A DNA stretch of 64,000 nt from Azorhizobium sp943371865 (GTDB lineage: Bacteria > Pseudomonadota > Alphaproteobacteria > Rhizobiales > Xanthobacteraceae): positions 11,114 to 75,113 of the forward strand of contig NZ_CALRWL010000030.1 in NCBI RefSeq assembly GCF_943371865.1, in the 5' to 3' direction. Positions 21,926 to 31,103 of the stretch are shown one piece after another. The notes beneath the pieces were generated by a model. The model had not been told where the DNA came from and did no database searches. It saw nothing but the letters and a program-made list of their open reading frames with translations. Each line of letters opens with the position of its first letter. Positions within the stretch are counted from its first letter, which is position 1. A program made the position numbers and the translations under genes.

Positions 21926-22795
21926 ATGAAAGTGACCGTGCCGCACCTGTCCCCCACGCCCGCGGAGATTCTTGCCAGCGGCCACCTGCGGGCCGCGCTG
22001 CGCACGCTGGCCGCGGGCTTCCTGTCCCTGCACACCGACATGCCACGGCTGTCCTCGATCTTCGCCGCGCAGCAGCGCTACATGATGGGGCAGGTGTTCC
22101 TGTCGCTCGCCTTCCAGAGCGCCGACGGCACCGTTCTTTTGAGCGAATTTCTCCATCACATCGGCCGCCACACCATCGCCAGCCGCAACACCGCCGATGC
22201 CTTCGTCAAGGAGATGATCCGCTACGACATCGCCGCCGACGGGCCCCCGCGCCAGGATCGCCGCTGCCGGCCCATCGTCCTCTCCGATCTCGCTTATGAG
22301 GCGATCGCCCGGTGGTTTGGACTCCATCTTGCGACCTTGGACCATCTGGACGGCGGCCATCGCGCCGAGGCCTTCAACCGCGATCCCACCCTGTTGGCGC
22401 GCACCCATCCCCGCATTGTCTCTGCCCTGCTGCAATCCAATTTCTGCGCCCCGCCCTCCGGCACGTTCTCCCTGCTCACCTGGCTGAATGAAGGCGGGCT
22501 GTTGATGGATCGGCTGATGGGCACGCTGCCGGATATCCCGCCCGGCGCGACCCAGGTTCCCACCGGCTTCAGCGCCTATGGCGAGCTCCAGTCGACGCTG
22601 CGGATCTCGCGCACCCATCTCGTGCGCAACCTGCGGCAGGCCGAGGACATGGGCAGCCTGGGGTGGACCGGCAAGCGCGGCCAGTCGGTGCTGTGGGTGT
22701 CGCCGGGCTTTGTCGCCGAATATGACGCCTATCAGGCGGAGAAGCTGGCGGTGATCGGGCACTGCTTCCACGCGGCCTGCGCCGCCCTGCCCTGA
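21926..22795 (+). CDS. Unrecognised protein with a possible winged-helix C-terminus
   Basis: A 289-residue soluble protein without signal peptide or membrane segment. The first 200 residues are helical and unfamiliar. The C-terminal part (STLRISRTHLVRNLRQAEDM, then LGWTGKRGQSVLWVSPGF) reads like a helix-turn-helix with a beta-wing, as in MarR/GntR-type regulators, so a DNA-binding role is an inference. No good Shine-Dalgarno precedes the ATG. It lies 190 bases upstream of gcl on the same strand and could regulate the glyoxylate genes, but no evidence ties them beyond position. Codon use resembles neighbours. Confidence 0.6.
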   Translation: MKVTVPHLSPTPAEILASGHLRAALRTLAAGFLSLHTDMPRLSSIFAAQQRYMMGQVFLSLAFQSADGTVLLSEFLHHIGRHTIASRNTADAFVKEMIRYDIAADGPPRQDRRCRPIVLSDLAYEAIARWFGLHLATLDHLDGGHRAEAFNRDPTLLARTHPRIVSALLQSNFCAPPSGTFSLLTWLNEGGLLMDRLMGTLPDIPPGATQVPTGFSAYGELQSTLRISRTHLVRNLRQAEDMGSLGWTGKRGQSVLWVSPGFVAEYDAYQAEKLAVIGHCFHAACAALP

Positions 22796-22985
22796 CATCG
22801 GATCGCTGAGGGGGTCACGCGCCGGAACCGGCTTCGGCCCCGAACGAGGCGCGGCGGCGGCAAGATTATTGCCCGCAGGGCATCAATGTGATGCCGTTTC
22901 TTGCCATAGAAGCGCAAAGCGCCGCGGCGTATACAGTATGCAAGTCAACCAAATAAGGCCCGAAACCGGGTCGGAGGAAAACGCC

Positions 22986-24761
22986 ATGGCTCGCATGCGT
23001 GCTGTCGATGCTGCCGTTCGTGTCCTGGAGAAGGAAGGCATTTCGTGCGCCTTCGGCGTTCCCGGCGCGGCGATCAATCCGTTCTATTCCGCCATGAAGG
23101 CGCGCGGCTCCATCCGCCACGTGCTGGCGCGCCATGTGGAAGGCGCTTCCCACATGGCCGAGGGCTACACCCGCGCGGTGGCCGGCAATATCGGTGTGTG
23201 CATCGGTACCTCCGGCCCCGCCGGCACCGACATGATCACCGGCCTGTATTCCGCCCAGGCGGATTCGATCCCGATCCTGTGCATCACCGGCCAGGCCCCC
23301 CGCGCCCGCCTCTACAAGGAAGATTTCCAGGCGGTGGATATCGAGTCCATCTCCAAGCCGGTCACCAAATGGTCGGTCACCGTGCGCGAGCCCGCGCTGG
23401 TGCCGATGGTGTTCCAGCAGGCGTTCCACGTCATGCGCTCGGGCCGTCCCGGCCCGGTGCTGATCGATCTGCCCATCGACGTGCAGATGGCCGAGATCGA
23501 GTTCGACGAAGACACCTACCAGCCTTTGCCGGTCTACCAGCCCAAGGCCAGCCGCGCCCAGGCGGAGAAGGCCATCGCCATGCTGGCGGCCACTGAGCGC
23601 CCGCTCATCGTCTCCGGTGGCGGCATCATCAATGCGGACGCCGCCGATCTCTTGGTGGAATTCGCCGAACTGACCGGCGTTCCGGTCATCCCCACCCTGA
23701 TGGGCTGGGGCACCATTCCCGACGACCATCCCTTGATGGCCGGCATGTGCGGGCTCCAGACCTCGCATCGCTATGGCAATGCCACCATGCTGGCGTCCGA
23801 CTTCGTGCTCGGCATCGGCAACCGCTGGGCCAACCGGCACACCGGCTCGGTGGAGGTCTATACCAAGGGCCGCACATTCGTGCATGTGGACATCGAGCCG
23901 ACCCAGATCGGCCGGGTGTTCGGGCCGGACTTCGGCATCGTCTCGGACGCCGGCGCGGCGCTGGAATTGTTCATCGCGGTCGCCCGCGAATGGAAGGCCG
24001 CCGGCAAGCTGCCGGACTGGTCGAAGTGGGCCGACGAATGCCTCGGGCGCAAGCAGACCATGCAGCGCAAGTCGCATTTCGACAATGTGCCGCTGAAGCC
24101 GCAGCGGGTCTATGAGGAGATGAACGAGGCGCTGGGCCGCGACGTCACCTATGTCACCACCATCGGCCTGTCGCAGATCGCCGGCGCCCAGTTCCTGAAG
24201 GTCTATGAGCCGCGCAACTGGATCAATTGCGGCCAGGCCGGCCCGCTGGGCTGGACCTTGCCGGCGGCGCTCGGCGTGCGCGCCGCCCGCCCCGATGCCA
24301 AGATCGTGGCGCTCTCGGGCGATTACGACTTCCAGTTCATGGTGGAAGAACTGGCGGTGGGCGCCCAGCACAAATTGCCCTACCTCCATGTGGTGGTGAA
24401 CAATTCCTACCTCGGCCTGATCCGTCAGGCGCAGCGCGGCTTCGAGATGGATTTCGAGGTGTCGCTGGCCTTCGACAACATCAATTCCGACGAGGTCGGC
24501 GGCTATGGCGTCGATCATGTGGCGGTGGCCGAGGGCCTGGGCTGCAAGGCGATCCGGGTGCGCACCCCCAACGAGTTCAAGGACGCCTTTGCCCGGGCTG
24601 AAAAGCTGATGGCCGAGCATCAGGTGCCGGTGGTGATCGAGTTCATCCTGGAGCGGGTCACCAACATCGCCATGGGCGTGGAAATCGACAAGGTGAACGA
24701 GTTCGAGGAGATCCTCGACCTGCCGCCGCAGAAGGTGGTCCAGCTGGAGCCGGCCGAATAG
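22986..24761 (+). CDS. gcl: Glyoxylate carboligase (tartronate-semialdehyde synthase)
   Basis: A 591-residue thiamine-diphosphate enzyme joining two glyoxylates to tartronate semialdehyde and carbon dioxide. It starts MARMRAVDAA and follows E. coli Gcl closely. Val51 (RHVEGASHMAEG) replaces the catalytic Glu of most ThDP enzymes, the hallmark of glyoxylate carboligase. The cofactor motif GDYDFQFM with NNSYLG is near the C-terminus. ATG 22986 has GGAGGA seven bases before it; the longer frame from 22869 is not conserved. It is the first gene of a gcl-hyi-glxR-pyk run. An ATACAGT and AAATAAG pair (22931 and 22951) upstream recurs before pyk. Confidence 0.96.
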   Translation: MARMRAVDAAVRVLEKEGISCAFGVPGAAINPFYSAMKARGSIRHVLARHVEGASHMAEGYTRAVAGNIGVCIGTSGPAGTDMITGLYSAQADSIPILCITGQAPRARLYKEDFQAVDIESISKPVTKWSVTVREPALVPMVFQQAFHVMRSGRPGPVLIDLPIDVQMAEIEFDEDTYQPLPVYQPKASRAQAEKAIAMLAATERPLIVSGGGIINADAADLLVEFAELTGVPVIPTLMGWGTIPDDHPLMAGMCGLQTSHRYGNATMLASDFVLGIGNRWANRHTGSVEVYTKGRTFVHVDIEPTQIGRVFGPDFGIVSDAGAALELFIAVAREWKAAGKLPDWSKWADECLGRKQTMQRKSHFDNVPLKPQRVYEEMNEALGRDVTYVTTIGLSQIAGAQFLKVYEPRNWINCGQAGPLGWTLPAALGVRAARPDAKIVALSGDYDFQFMVEELAVGAQHKLPYLHVVVNNSYLGLIRQAQRGFEMDFEVSLAFDNINSDEVGGYGVDHVAVAEGLGCKAIRVRTPNEFKDAFARAEKLMAEHQVPVVIEFILERVTNIAMGVEIDKVNEFEEILDLPPQKVVQLEPAE

Positions 24762-24999
24762 GCGCGCCCCCCAGCGCCTGCGCGGATCCCCCTGCCCGCA
24801 CCATTCCCGCACGCCCCGGAGCGCTTATGGCGCTACCGGGGCGGCGGACTGATTGCGGCAGACGGCGCGTCCGGCCAAGATGCCGCCCGGCGGACCCGAT
24901 CCTGGGGACGCCGCGCCGCCATCGCTCCCATCCCCAACACCCCATCACCAGGCCAAAACCAAAGGCCGATACACCACGGCTCAGCCAACGGAGAGGTGA

Positions 25000-25779
25000 A
25001 TGCCCAAGTTCGCAGCCAACCTGACCATGCTCTGGAACGAGCATGAGTTTCTCGACCGCTTCGCCAAGGCCGCCGATGCCGGCTTCAAGGGCGTGGAATA
25101 TCTGTTCCCGTACGACTATCCCAAGGAAGAACTGGCCGAGCGCCTGCACAAGCATGGCCTGACCCAGGTGCTGCACAATCTGCCCGCCGGCAAATGGGCC
25201 AATGGCGAGCGCGGCATCGCCACCCTGCCGGACCGGGTTGGCGAGTTCCAGGACAGCGTGGGCACCGCCATCGACTATGCCAAGGCGCTTGGCACCCAGA
25301 CGCTGAATGTGCTGGTGGGCCTCACCCCCAAGGACGTGCCGGCGGAAAAGGTGCACGAGACCCTGGTGTCGAACCTCAAGTTCGCCGCCGCCGAGATGAA
25401 GAAGGCCGGCATTCCGCTGGTGGCCGAAGCCATCAACACCCGCGACATCCCCGGCTTCCACCTCAACACTTCCAAGCAGGCCATGGCGCTGCTGGACGAG
25501 GTGGGCGCGGACGATCTGTTCTTCCAGTACGATATCTACCACATGCAGATCATGGAGGGGGATCTGGCGCCCACGCTGCGCGCCCTCATGCCCCGCATCA
25601 AGCATATCCAGCTGGCGGACAATCCCGGCCGCGGCGAGCCGGGCACCGGCGAGATCAATTATCCCTTCATCTACAAAGTCATCGACGAGGCCGGCTACCA
25701 GGGCTGGATCGGCGCCGAATACAAGCCCAAGGCCGGCACCGACGACGGCATGGGCTGGTTCGCCCCCTACAAGGGCTGA
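25000..25779 (+). CDS. hyi: Hydroxypyruvate isomerase
   Basis: A 259-residue TIM-barrel protein of the xylose-isomerase-like family that interconverts hydroxypyruvate and tartronate semialdehyde. Family features seen: MPKFAANLTMLWNEHEFLDRF at the start, VAEAINTRDIPGF with the metal-binding Glu, QYDIYHMQIMEGD with the metal-binding Asp/His, and a late GAEYKP. Length is exact for the family. GGAGAGG precedes the ATG. It sits between gcl and glxR, its usual partners in glyoxylate use. Confidence 0.95.
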   Translation: MPKFAANLTMLWNEHEFLDRFAKAADAGFKGVEYLFPYDYPKEELAERLHKHGLTQVLHNLPAGKWANGERGIATLPDRVGEFQDSVGTAIDYAKALGTQTLNVLVGLTPKDVPAEKVHETLVSNLKFAAAEMKKAGIPLVAEAINTRDIPGFHLNTSKQAMALLDEVGADDLFFQYDIYHMQIMEGDLAPTLRALMPRIKHIQLADNPGRGEPGTGEINYPFIYKVIDEAGYQGWIGAEYKPKAGTDDGMGWFAPYKG

Positions 25780-25845
25780 CGCCGGCACAACGCCGCCATT
25801 GCTGAACCAAATCATCGCTGAAGAACAATTCGGGAGCATCGCGCA

Positions 25846-26724
25846 ATGAATGTGGGTTTCATCGGCCTCGGCATCATGGGCACCCCCATGGCCGGCCATC
25901 TCATCGACGCCGGCCATCAGCTGTTCGTCTATGACGTGTTCAAGATCCCTGAGGCGCTGACCGCCAAGGGCGCCACCGCCGTCGCCTCCTCCACCGAGGT
26001 GGCCAAGCACGCCGACATCATCATCCTCATGGTGCCCGATACCCCCCATGTGGACGAGGCGCTGTTCGGCGCCGGCGGCGTCGCCGCGGGCCTGACGCCC
26101 GGCAAGATCGTGGTGGACATGAGCTCCATCTCGCCGGTGGAGACCAAGAAGTTCGCCGAGAAGATCAATGCGCTCGGCTGCGACTATCTGGATGCCCCGG
26201 TGTCCGGCGGCGATGTGGGGGCGAAGGCCGCCTCGCTCACCATCATGGTCGGCGGCCCGGAAGCGGCGTTCGAAAAGGTGAAGCCGCTGTTCGAGAAGAT
26301 GGGCAAGAACATCACGCTGGTGGGCGGGAACGGTGACGGCCAGACCACCAAGGTCGCCAACCAGATCATCGTCGCCTTGACCATCGAAGCGGTGGGCGAG
26401 GCACTGCTGTTCGCCTCCAAGGCCGGGGCCGATCCGGCCAAGGTGCGACAGGCGCTCATGGGCGGCTTTGCCGCCTCGCGCATCCTGGAAGTGCATGGCG
26501 AGCGCATGGTGAAGCGCAATTTCGATCCGGGCTTCCGCATCGAGTTGCACCAGAAGGACCTCAACCTGGCGCTGTCGTCCGCCCGCGCGTTGCAGGTGGC
26601 CTTGCCCAACACCGCCACCGCCCAGGAATTGTTCAATGCGGTAGCCGCCCGCGGCGGCTCCAAGCTGGACCATTCCGCCATGGTGCAGGCGCTGGAACTG
26701 CTGGCCGATCACAAGATCGCCTGA
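25846..26724 (+). CDS. glxR: Tartronate semialdehyde reductase (2-hydroxy-3-oxopropionate reductase)
   Basis: A 292-residue beta-hydroxyacid dehydrogenase that reduces tartronate semialdehyde to D-glycerate with NAD(P)H. The Rossmann fingerprint GFIGLGIMGTPMAGHL opens the protein; DAPVSGGDVGAKAASLTIMV is the substrate-binding signature, and the catalytic Lys is in GQTTKVANQIIV. GGGAG lies before the ATG. It is the third gene of the glyoxylate cluster, and the downstream pyk would carry the carbon onward after glycerate is phosphorylated. No glycerate kinase is seen in the window. Confidence 0.95.
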   Translation: MNVGFIGLGIMGTPMAGHLIDAGHQLFVYDVFKIPEALTAKGATAVASSTEVAKHADIIILMVPDTPHVDEALFGAGGVAAGLTPGKIVVDMSSISPVETKKFAEKINALGCDYLDAPVSGGDVGAKAASLTIMVGGPEAAFEKVKPLFEKMGKNITLVGGNGDGQTTKVANQIIVALTIEAVGEALLFASKAGADPAKVRQALMGGFAASRILEVHGERMVKRNFDPGFRIELHQKDLNLALSSARALQVALPNTATAQELFNAVAARGGSKLDHSAMVQALELLADHKIA

Positions 26725-26953
26725 GCGCTCGCTCATTTAAGACCGCCCCGCCAAGGGCGTCTGCGCGCCGGGCTCACCGGCGCGCCATCACCCTGTCATT
26801 GCGGGGTGATCTGCTACGGGAGGACGCCGCGCGGTGGTGGTCTTCATCCAGGCCGTCCCGCGCGCGGACACGCCCGCACCGGGCCGATCTGATACAGTCC
26901 GCGCAAAATAAGACGCACCGTCCCCATGGCGGTCGCATCGGGAGGGACGCCAC

Positions 26954-28447
26954 ATGCCGCAGAAGCGCAACCGCGCCACCAAGATCATCGCCACCGTCGG
27001 CCCGGCCTCCAACAGCCCGGAGAAGCTCAAGGAGCTGTTCCTGGCCGGGGTTGATGTGTTCCGGCTCAATTTCAGCCACGGCACCCAGGAAAACCACGGC
27101 GAGGTGCTCGCCCGCATTCGCGCCCTGGAGCAGGACGTGGGCCGCCCCATCGGCGTGATCGCCGACCTGCAAGGCCCCAAGCTACGCGTCGGCCGCTTCG
27201 CCGACGGCGCCATCACCTTCGGCCCCGGCAAGGTGCTGCGCTTCGATGCGGATGTCGCCACCCCCGGCGACGAGAACCGGGTGCCGATTCCCCATCCCGA
27301 CATCATCGAAGCATTGGTCATCGGCTCCACCGTGCTGTGCGACGACGGCAAGGTGCGCCTGAAGGTCATCGCCAAAGGGCCGGGCTGGCTGGATGCGCAG
27401 GTGGTCAGCGGCACCCGCCTGTCCAACAACAAGGGCTTCAACATCCCCGACGTGGTGCTGCCGCTCTCCCCGCTCACCGACAAGGACCGCTCGGACCTGG
27501 ATTTCGCGGTCAATCTCGGGGTGGAGTGGATCGCCCTGTCCTTCGTGCAGCGCCCCGAGGACATTCACGAGGCCCGCGCCCTCATCCAGGGCCGCGCCGC
27601 CATCATGCTGAAGATGGAAAAGCCCTCCGCCGTGGAGCATCTGGTGGAGCTGGTGGAGCTGTCCGACGCCATCATGGTGGCGCGCGGCGATCTCGGCGTG
27701 GAACTGTCGCTGCCCGAGTTGCCGGCGCTGCAGAAGCGGATGATCGACGAATCCCGCCGCCAGGGCCGCCCGGTCATCGTCGCCACCCAGATGCTGGAGA
27801 GCATGATCTCCTCCCCCGTGCCCACCCGCGCCGAAGTCTCGGACGTGGCCACCGCCGTCTATGAAGGCGCCGATTGCGTCATGCTGTCGGCGGAAAGCGC
27901 TGCCGGGCAGTATCCGGTGGAGGCGGTGGCGTTCATGGACGACATCATCCGCCACGTGGAGCGCGATCCCGGCTATCGCAAGATCCTCGACGCCAGCCAG
28001 GCGCAATGGGGCAAGACCATCGGCGATGCGGTGACCAAGGCCACCTATCAGGCGGCGCTGGCCGTGGATGCCGCCGCCATCGTCGCTTACACCTTGTCCG
28101 GCACCACCGGCCTGCGCGCCGCCCGCGAGCGCCCGCCGATCCCGATCCTCGGCATCACCACCCGCCTGGAGACCGCCCGGCGCCTGGCCTTGTCCTATGG
28201 CGTGCATGCGGTGCATGTGGCGGACGACATCCACTCCTTCGGTGAGATGGTGGACACCGCCGTGCGCATCGCCGTGGAGCAGGGTCTGGGCGGGGCCGGC
28301 GACCGGCTGGCGATCACCGCCGGCGTGCCGTTCGCCAAGCCCGGCACCACCAACATGCTGCGCGTGACCACCATCGGCGACACCGATCCGCCCAGCAAGC
28401 ATGACGGCGAAGCGGTGGAGACGCCGGCCCCGGCATCGGTCATCTGA
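26954..28447 (+). CDS. pyk: Pyruvate kinase
   Basis: A 497-residue pyruvate kinase converting phosphoenolpyruvate and ADP to pyruvate and ATP. It opens RNRATKIIATVGPAS; the active-site signature IMLKMEKPSAVEHL, the metal site VARGDLGVEL and EGADCVMLSAESAAG are all present, followed by the C-terminal domain. GGGAGGG precedes the ATG. It is on the same strand after glxR with a 229-base gap, so it may have its own promoter; the gap contains ATACAGT (26892) and AAATAAG (26906), also seen before gcl. A pyruvate kinase paired with gcl-hyi-glxR suggests a role in glyoxylate-derived carbon flow rather than the only glycolytic enzyme. A strong hairpin follows. Confidence 0.96.
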   Translation: MPQKRNRATKIIATVGPASNSPEKLKELFLAGVDVFRLNFSHGTQENHGEVLARIRALEQDVGRPIGVIADLQGPKLRVGRFADGAITFGPGKVLRFDADVATPGDENRVPIPHPDIIEALVIGSTVLCDDGKVRLKVIAKGPGWLDAQVVSGTRLSNNKGFNIPDVVLPLSPLTDKDRSDLDFAVNLGVEWIALSFVQRPEDIHEARALIQGRAAIMLKMEKPSAVEHLVELVELSDAIMVARGDLGVELSLPELPALQKRMIDESRRQGRPVIVATQMLESMISSPVPTRAEVSDVATAVYEGADCVMLSAESAAGQYPVEAVAFMDDIIRHVERDPGYRKILDASQAQWGKTIGDAVTKATYQAALAVDAAAIVAYTLSGTTGLRAARERPPIPILGITTRLETARRLALSYGVHAVHVADDIHSFGEMVDTAVRIAVEQGLGGAGDRLAITAGVPFAKPGTTNMLRVTTIGDTDPPSKHDGEAVETPAPASVI

Positions 28448-28451
28448 AGCC

Positions 28452-28495
28452 AAAGCCCCCATCCTGCCTGTCCCGGCGGCCAGGATGGGGGCTTT
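28452..28495 (+). terminator. Terminator after pyk
   Basis: AAAGCCCCCATCCTG and CAGGATGGGGGCTTT form a perfect 15-bp stem around a 14-base loop, five bases past the pyk stop. The terminal T residues are part of the stem. Confidence 0.75.
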
Positions 28496-28583
28496 CCGCC
28501 GCACCTTCCCCTAAGGCATACTGGCGCTGCACCGCGAGATAGGACAAGATCGCTCGCAATCATCAAGCAGAGCGAGCGGCCCC

Positions 28584-29060
28584 ATGGCAGTGGAAGTGGA
28601 ACGAAAGTTCCTCGTGGCCTCGGACGCATGGCGCCCGGGTGCCACCGGCAGCCGCTTCAGCCAGGGCTATCTGGCCATTGGCGACGACTCAACCGTGCGC
28701 ATCCGCCTGGCGGGCGACAAGGCCTTCATCACCGTCAAAGGCCCCACCACCGGCATGAGCCGGCCGGAATTCGAATATGCCATTCCGGTGGACGATGCCC
28801 GCACCATGCTGCGCGACCTGTGCGTCCAGCCCTTGATCGAGAAGACCCGCTACGATGTGCCGTTCGGCGGCAAATTGTGGAGCGTGGACGAGTTCGACGG
28901 CGAGAATGCCGGCCTGGTGGTGGCGGAGGTGGAACTGGCCCATCCCGAGGAACAGGTGCCGCTGCCCCCCTGGGTGGGCGAAGAGGTCACCGACGATCCG
29001 CGCTATCGCAATTCCGCTCTGGTCTCCGCCCCCATGCTGAACGGCATCGCCGAAACCTGA
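28584..29060 (+). CDS. CYTH-domain protein (inorganic triphosphatase-like)
   Basis: A 158-residue single CYTH domain. The N-terminal EVERKF gives the ExExK motif that binds triphosphate and metal. Charged strand residues follow (TVRIRLAGDKAFITVKG, EFEYAIP, EKTRYDV, VDEFDG, VVAEVEL), forming the expected acidic and basic tunnel. Proteins of this size hydrolyse inorganic triphosphate or thiamine triphosphate; the substrate cannot be told from sequence. No CHAD domain is attached, unlike longer relatives. It follows the pyk terminator and is probably transcribed alone. Confidence 0.88.
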   Translation: MAVEVERKFLVASDAWRPGATGSRFSQGYLAIGDDSTVRIRLAGDKAFITVKGPTTGMSRPEFEYAIPVDDARTMLRDLCVQPLIEKTRYDVPFGGKLWSVDEFDGENAGLVVAEVELAHPEEQVPLPPWVGEEVTDDPRYRNSALVSAPMLNGIAET

Positions 29061-29239
29061 CCGGGCATTTGCCCCACCCTGCCCCGCCGTACCGCCCCGC
29101 AGCCCGGCCCTGCCGCGCCCGCTGACCCGCGGCCGCCCGCACCGCCCCCTGAAAATACCGTCGCCCCGCAGGCAACTTTTGCCCGTGCCCGGTGTTTCAG
29201 AACCGGCGCGGCACCGGCGCCGTCTGCGGCGAGGCCCCC

Positions 29240-30304
29240 ATGAAACTGTTTCAGTGCCAGAATTGCGGCAATGCCGTGCATTTCGACAATACCGCCTGCG
29301 TCAGCTGCGGCATGCGCCTGGGCTATCTGCCCGAGAGCGGCCAACTCTCCGCGCTGACACCGGACGAAGCCGGCGGCTGGCGCCCGCTGGCGGATCCCGA
29401 CACACGCTATCTGTCCTGCGACAACGCCGCCTATGACGCCTGCAACTGGCTGGTGCGGGCGGATGACGGGCGCACGGTCTGCGCCGCCTGCCGCCACAAC
29501 CACATGGTGCCGGACCTGACCGTGCCGCACAATCTGGCCGGCTGGCGCAAGCTGGAAGGGGCCAAGCACCATCTGTTCTATTCGCTGCTGCGCTGGCATT
29601 TGCCCGCCCCCGACCGGGCGGAAGATCCGGCCCATGGGCTGGCGTTCGATTTCCTGGCGGACAGCACCGCCCCCACCGGCGGTCCCCAGGCGGTGCTCAC
29701 CGGCCATGACGAGGGGCTGATCACCATCAATATCGCCGAGGCGGACGATGCCGAGCGCGAGAAGCGGCGCACCGCCATGGGCGAGCCCTACCGCACCCTG
29801 CTGGGCCATTTCCGCCATGAGGTGGGGCATTATTATTGGGACGTGCTGGTGCGCGACGGCGGCCGGCTGGAGGCGTTCCGCGCCGTGTTCGGCGACGAAA
29901 CCGCGGATTATGGCGCCGCCTTGCAGGCCCATTATGAGAACGGCCCCCCGGCCGGCTGGCAGGAGGCCTACATCTCCACTTATGCCACCTCCCACCCCTG
30001 GGAGGATTTCGCCGAGACCTGGGCCCATTATCTGCACATGGTGGATGCGCTGGAAACCGCCGGCAGCTTCGGCCTCACGGTGCAGCCGCGCATCGCCAAT
30101 GGCGGCGAATTGCAGGCGGAGGTGACCTTCCAGCCCTACAAGGCGCCCGATGCCGCGGCGCTGATCACCGCCTTCGTTCCGCTCACCGTGGCGATCAACG
30201 CCATCAACCGCTCCATGGGCCAGCCGGATCTCTACCCATTCGTTTTGAGCGCCCCAGTCATGCAGAAGCTGCAATTCATTCATGACATCGTATCTGGTCA
30301 TTGA
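29240..30304 (+). CDS. Zinc-ribbon putative metallopeptidase
   Basis: A 354-residue protein. The first 60 residues form a zinc ribbon (FQCQNCGNAVHF, then ACVSCGMRLGY), with another CX2C in VCAACRHN near 95. A HEVGHYYWD motif in FRHEVGHYYWD is the zinc-protease HExxH signature, followed by a downstream PWEDFAETWAHYLH with a probable third ligand. This arrangement matches the uncharacterised zinc-binding metallopeptidase family Peptidase_Mx as I recall it. No signal peptide is seen, so it should be cytosolic. The ATG at 29240 is chosen because the zinc ribbon begins there and GCGAGG precedes it. Substrate unknown. Confidence 0.8.
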   Translation: MKLFQCQNCGNAVHFDNTACVSCGMRLGYLPESGQLSALTPDEAGGWRPLADPDTRYLSCDNAAYDACNWLVRADDGRTVCAACRHNHMVPDLTVPHNLAGWRKLEGAKHHLFYSLLRWHLPAPDRAEDPAHGLAFDFLADSTAPTGGPQAVLTGHDEGLITINIAEADDAEREKRRTAMGEPYRTLLGHFRHEVGHYYWDVLVRDGGRLEAFRAVFGDETADYGAALQAHYENGPPAGWQEAYISTYATSHPWEDFAETWAHYLHMVDALETAGSFGLTVQPRIANGGELQAEVTFQPYKAPDAAALITAFVPLTVAINAINRSMGQPDLYPFVLSAPVMQKLQFIHDIVSGH

Positions 30305-30674
30305 ATTCGGTGGTTACATGCCGGAAACCACCACAACCCCAGCACCTGTGAATAGTTAAACGCGTCGATCCAGCGCATTCCCCGCTAAAATTGTTACAAA
30401 CTCTCGAACACGCATGCGTGATGCTGAAGTCACGTTTCCGTAAGGCGACTGCGCACACGTTCGTTACTTGTTTCGCCGACGAACATCCCTAAGTTCCCCC
30501 TCAACGAAGCGACGCCGCACAGCCGGCTTCGCTTCGCCACAGAGGCGTTCCTTCCGGTCATTCCCCCGACCGGCCCCGCCTTTCAAGAACAGCCGGCAGC
30601 CGCTGACTGCCCTTCCCGCCCCCGCGGGAGGAAACGGGCGCGCGCCGGCAGAGTGAGACCTAGGAGATTTCCAA
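30305..30674. other. Upstream region of a small exported gene
   Basis: About 370 bases, lower in GC than surroundings. It contains the perfect 12-base palindrome CACGCATGCGTG (30409-30420) and an imperfect GTTCGT/ACGAAC pair near 30460-30484. No gene is supported. A long leader for the gene at 30675 is possible. Confidence 0.4.
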
Positions 30675-30953
30675 ATGCGTACATTCAATGCTTCGAAGAT
30701 GCTTGCCGCCTCGCTGGTCGTCGCCGGCCTCGTGGGCGCCACCTCGTCGGCTTTCGCCGATGAGTACATCTCTCAGGCGAACAAGGAGCAGTATGCGGTG
30801 TCCGCCGGCGAGAGCACCGCGCAGCGCCTTCTGCCCCGTGAGGCCGCGCCCATGAGCAATGTGCGTGGCGAAACGCTCGCCCCCGTGGCCGCGCCGTCCT
30901 ACGGCCCGTTCTCGGACCAGGATCCCCATTCTGGCCCGTCCCAGAACGGCTGA
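30675..30953 (+). CDS. Small exported protein, QYAVSA/DPHxGP family
   Basis: A 92-residue product with a Sec signal peptide (MRTFNASKMLAASLVVAGLV, cleavage near AFA-D at about 30). The mature part has QYAVSA and DQDPHSGP, as in the protein at 5689-5964, with the same order and spacing between signal, QYAVSA and the C-terminal DPHxGP. No cysteines and low complexity (Ala, Pro, Ser) suggest a flexible secreted protein. Function unknown. AGGAG precedes the ATG. A strong terminator follows within eight bases, so it is a single-gene transcript, and its long upstream region suggests regulated expression. Confidence 0.75.
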   Translation: MRTFNASKMLAASLVVAGLVGATSSAFADEYISQANKEQYAVSAGESTAQRLLPREAAPMSNVRGETLAPVAAPSYGPFSDQDPHSGPSQNG

Positions 30954-30960
30954 TCCTGAA

Positions 30961-30994
30961 GGTCCCCGGCGCCCGCACGCCGGGGGCCTTTCCC
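30961..30994 (+). terminator. Terminator after the small exported gene
   Basis: GGTCCCCGGCG and CGCCGGGGGCC form an 11-bp stem (one G-T pair) with a six-base loop, followed by TTTCCCC. Confidence 0.7.
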
Positions 30995-31103
30995 CTCGGC
31001 GCCCCGAACGGGGACGTCGGTCGGGAAAGGCCACGGCGGGCGCACGGGTGACATGATGAAAGCCTATTTGCCCGGCCTCGGCCGGGCATTTTCGTTTGAG
31101 CGC

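Noticed and set aside
22869..22985. N-terminal extension of glyoxylate carboligase
   Set aside because: The conserved protein begins at 22986 with a good ribosome site; the 39 extra residues match nothing in the family.
30409..30420. CACGCATGCGTG palindrome as a fourth copy of the regulon motif
   Set aside because: It lacks the ATAC/GTAT arms, lies 254 bases before the start, and that gene lacks the shared leader box.
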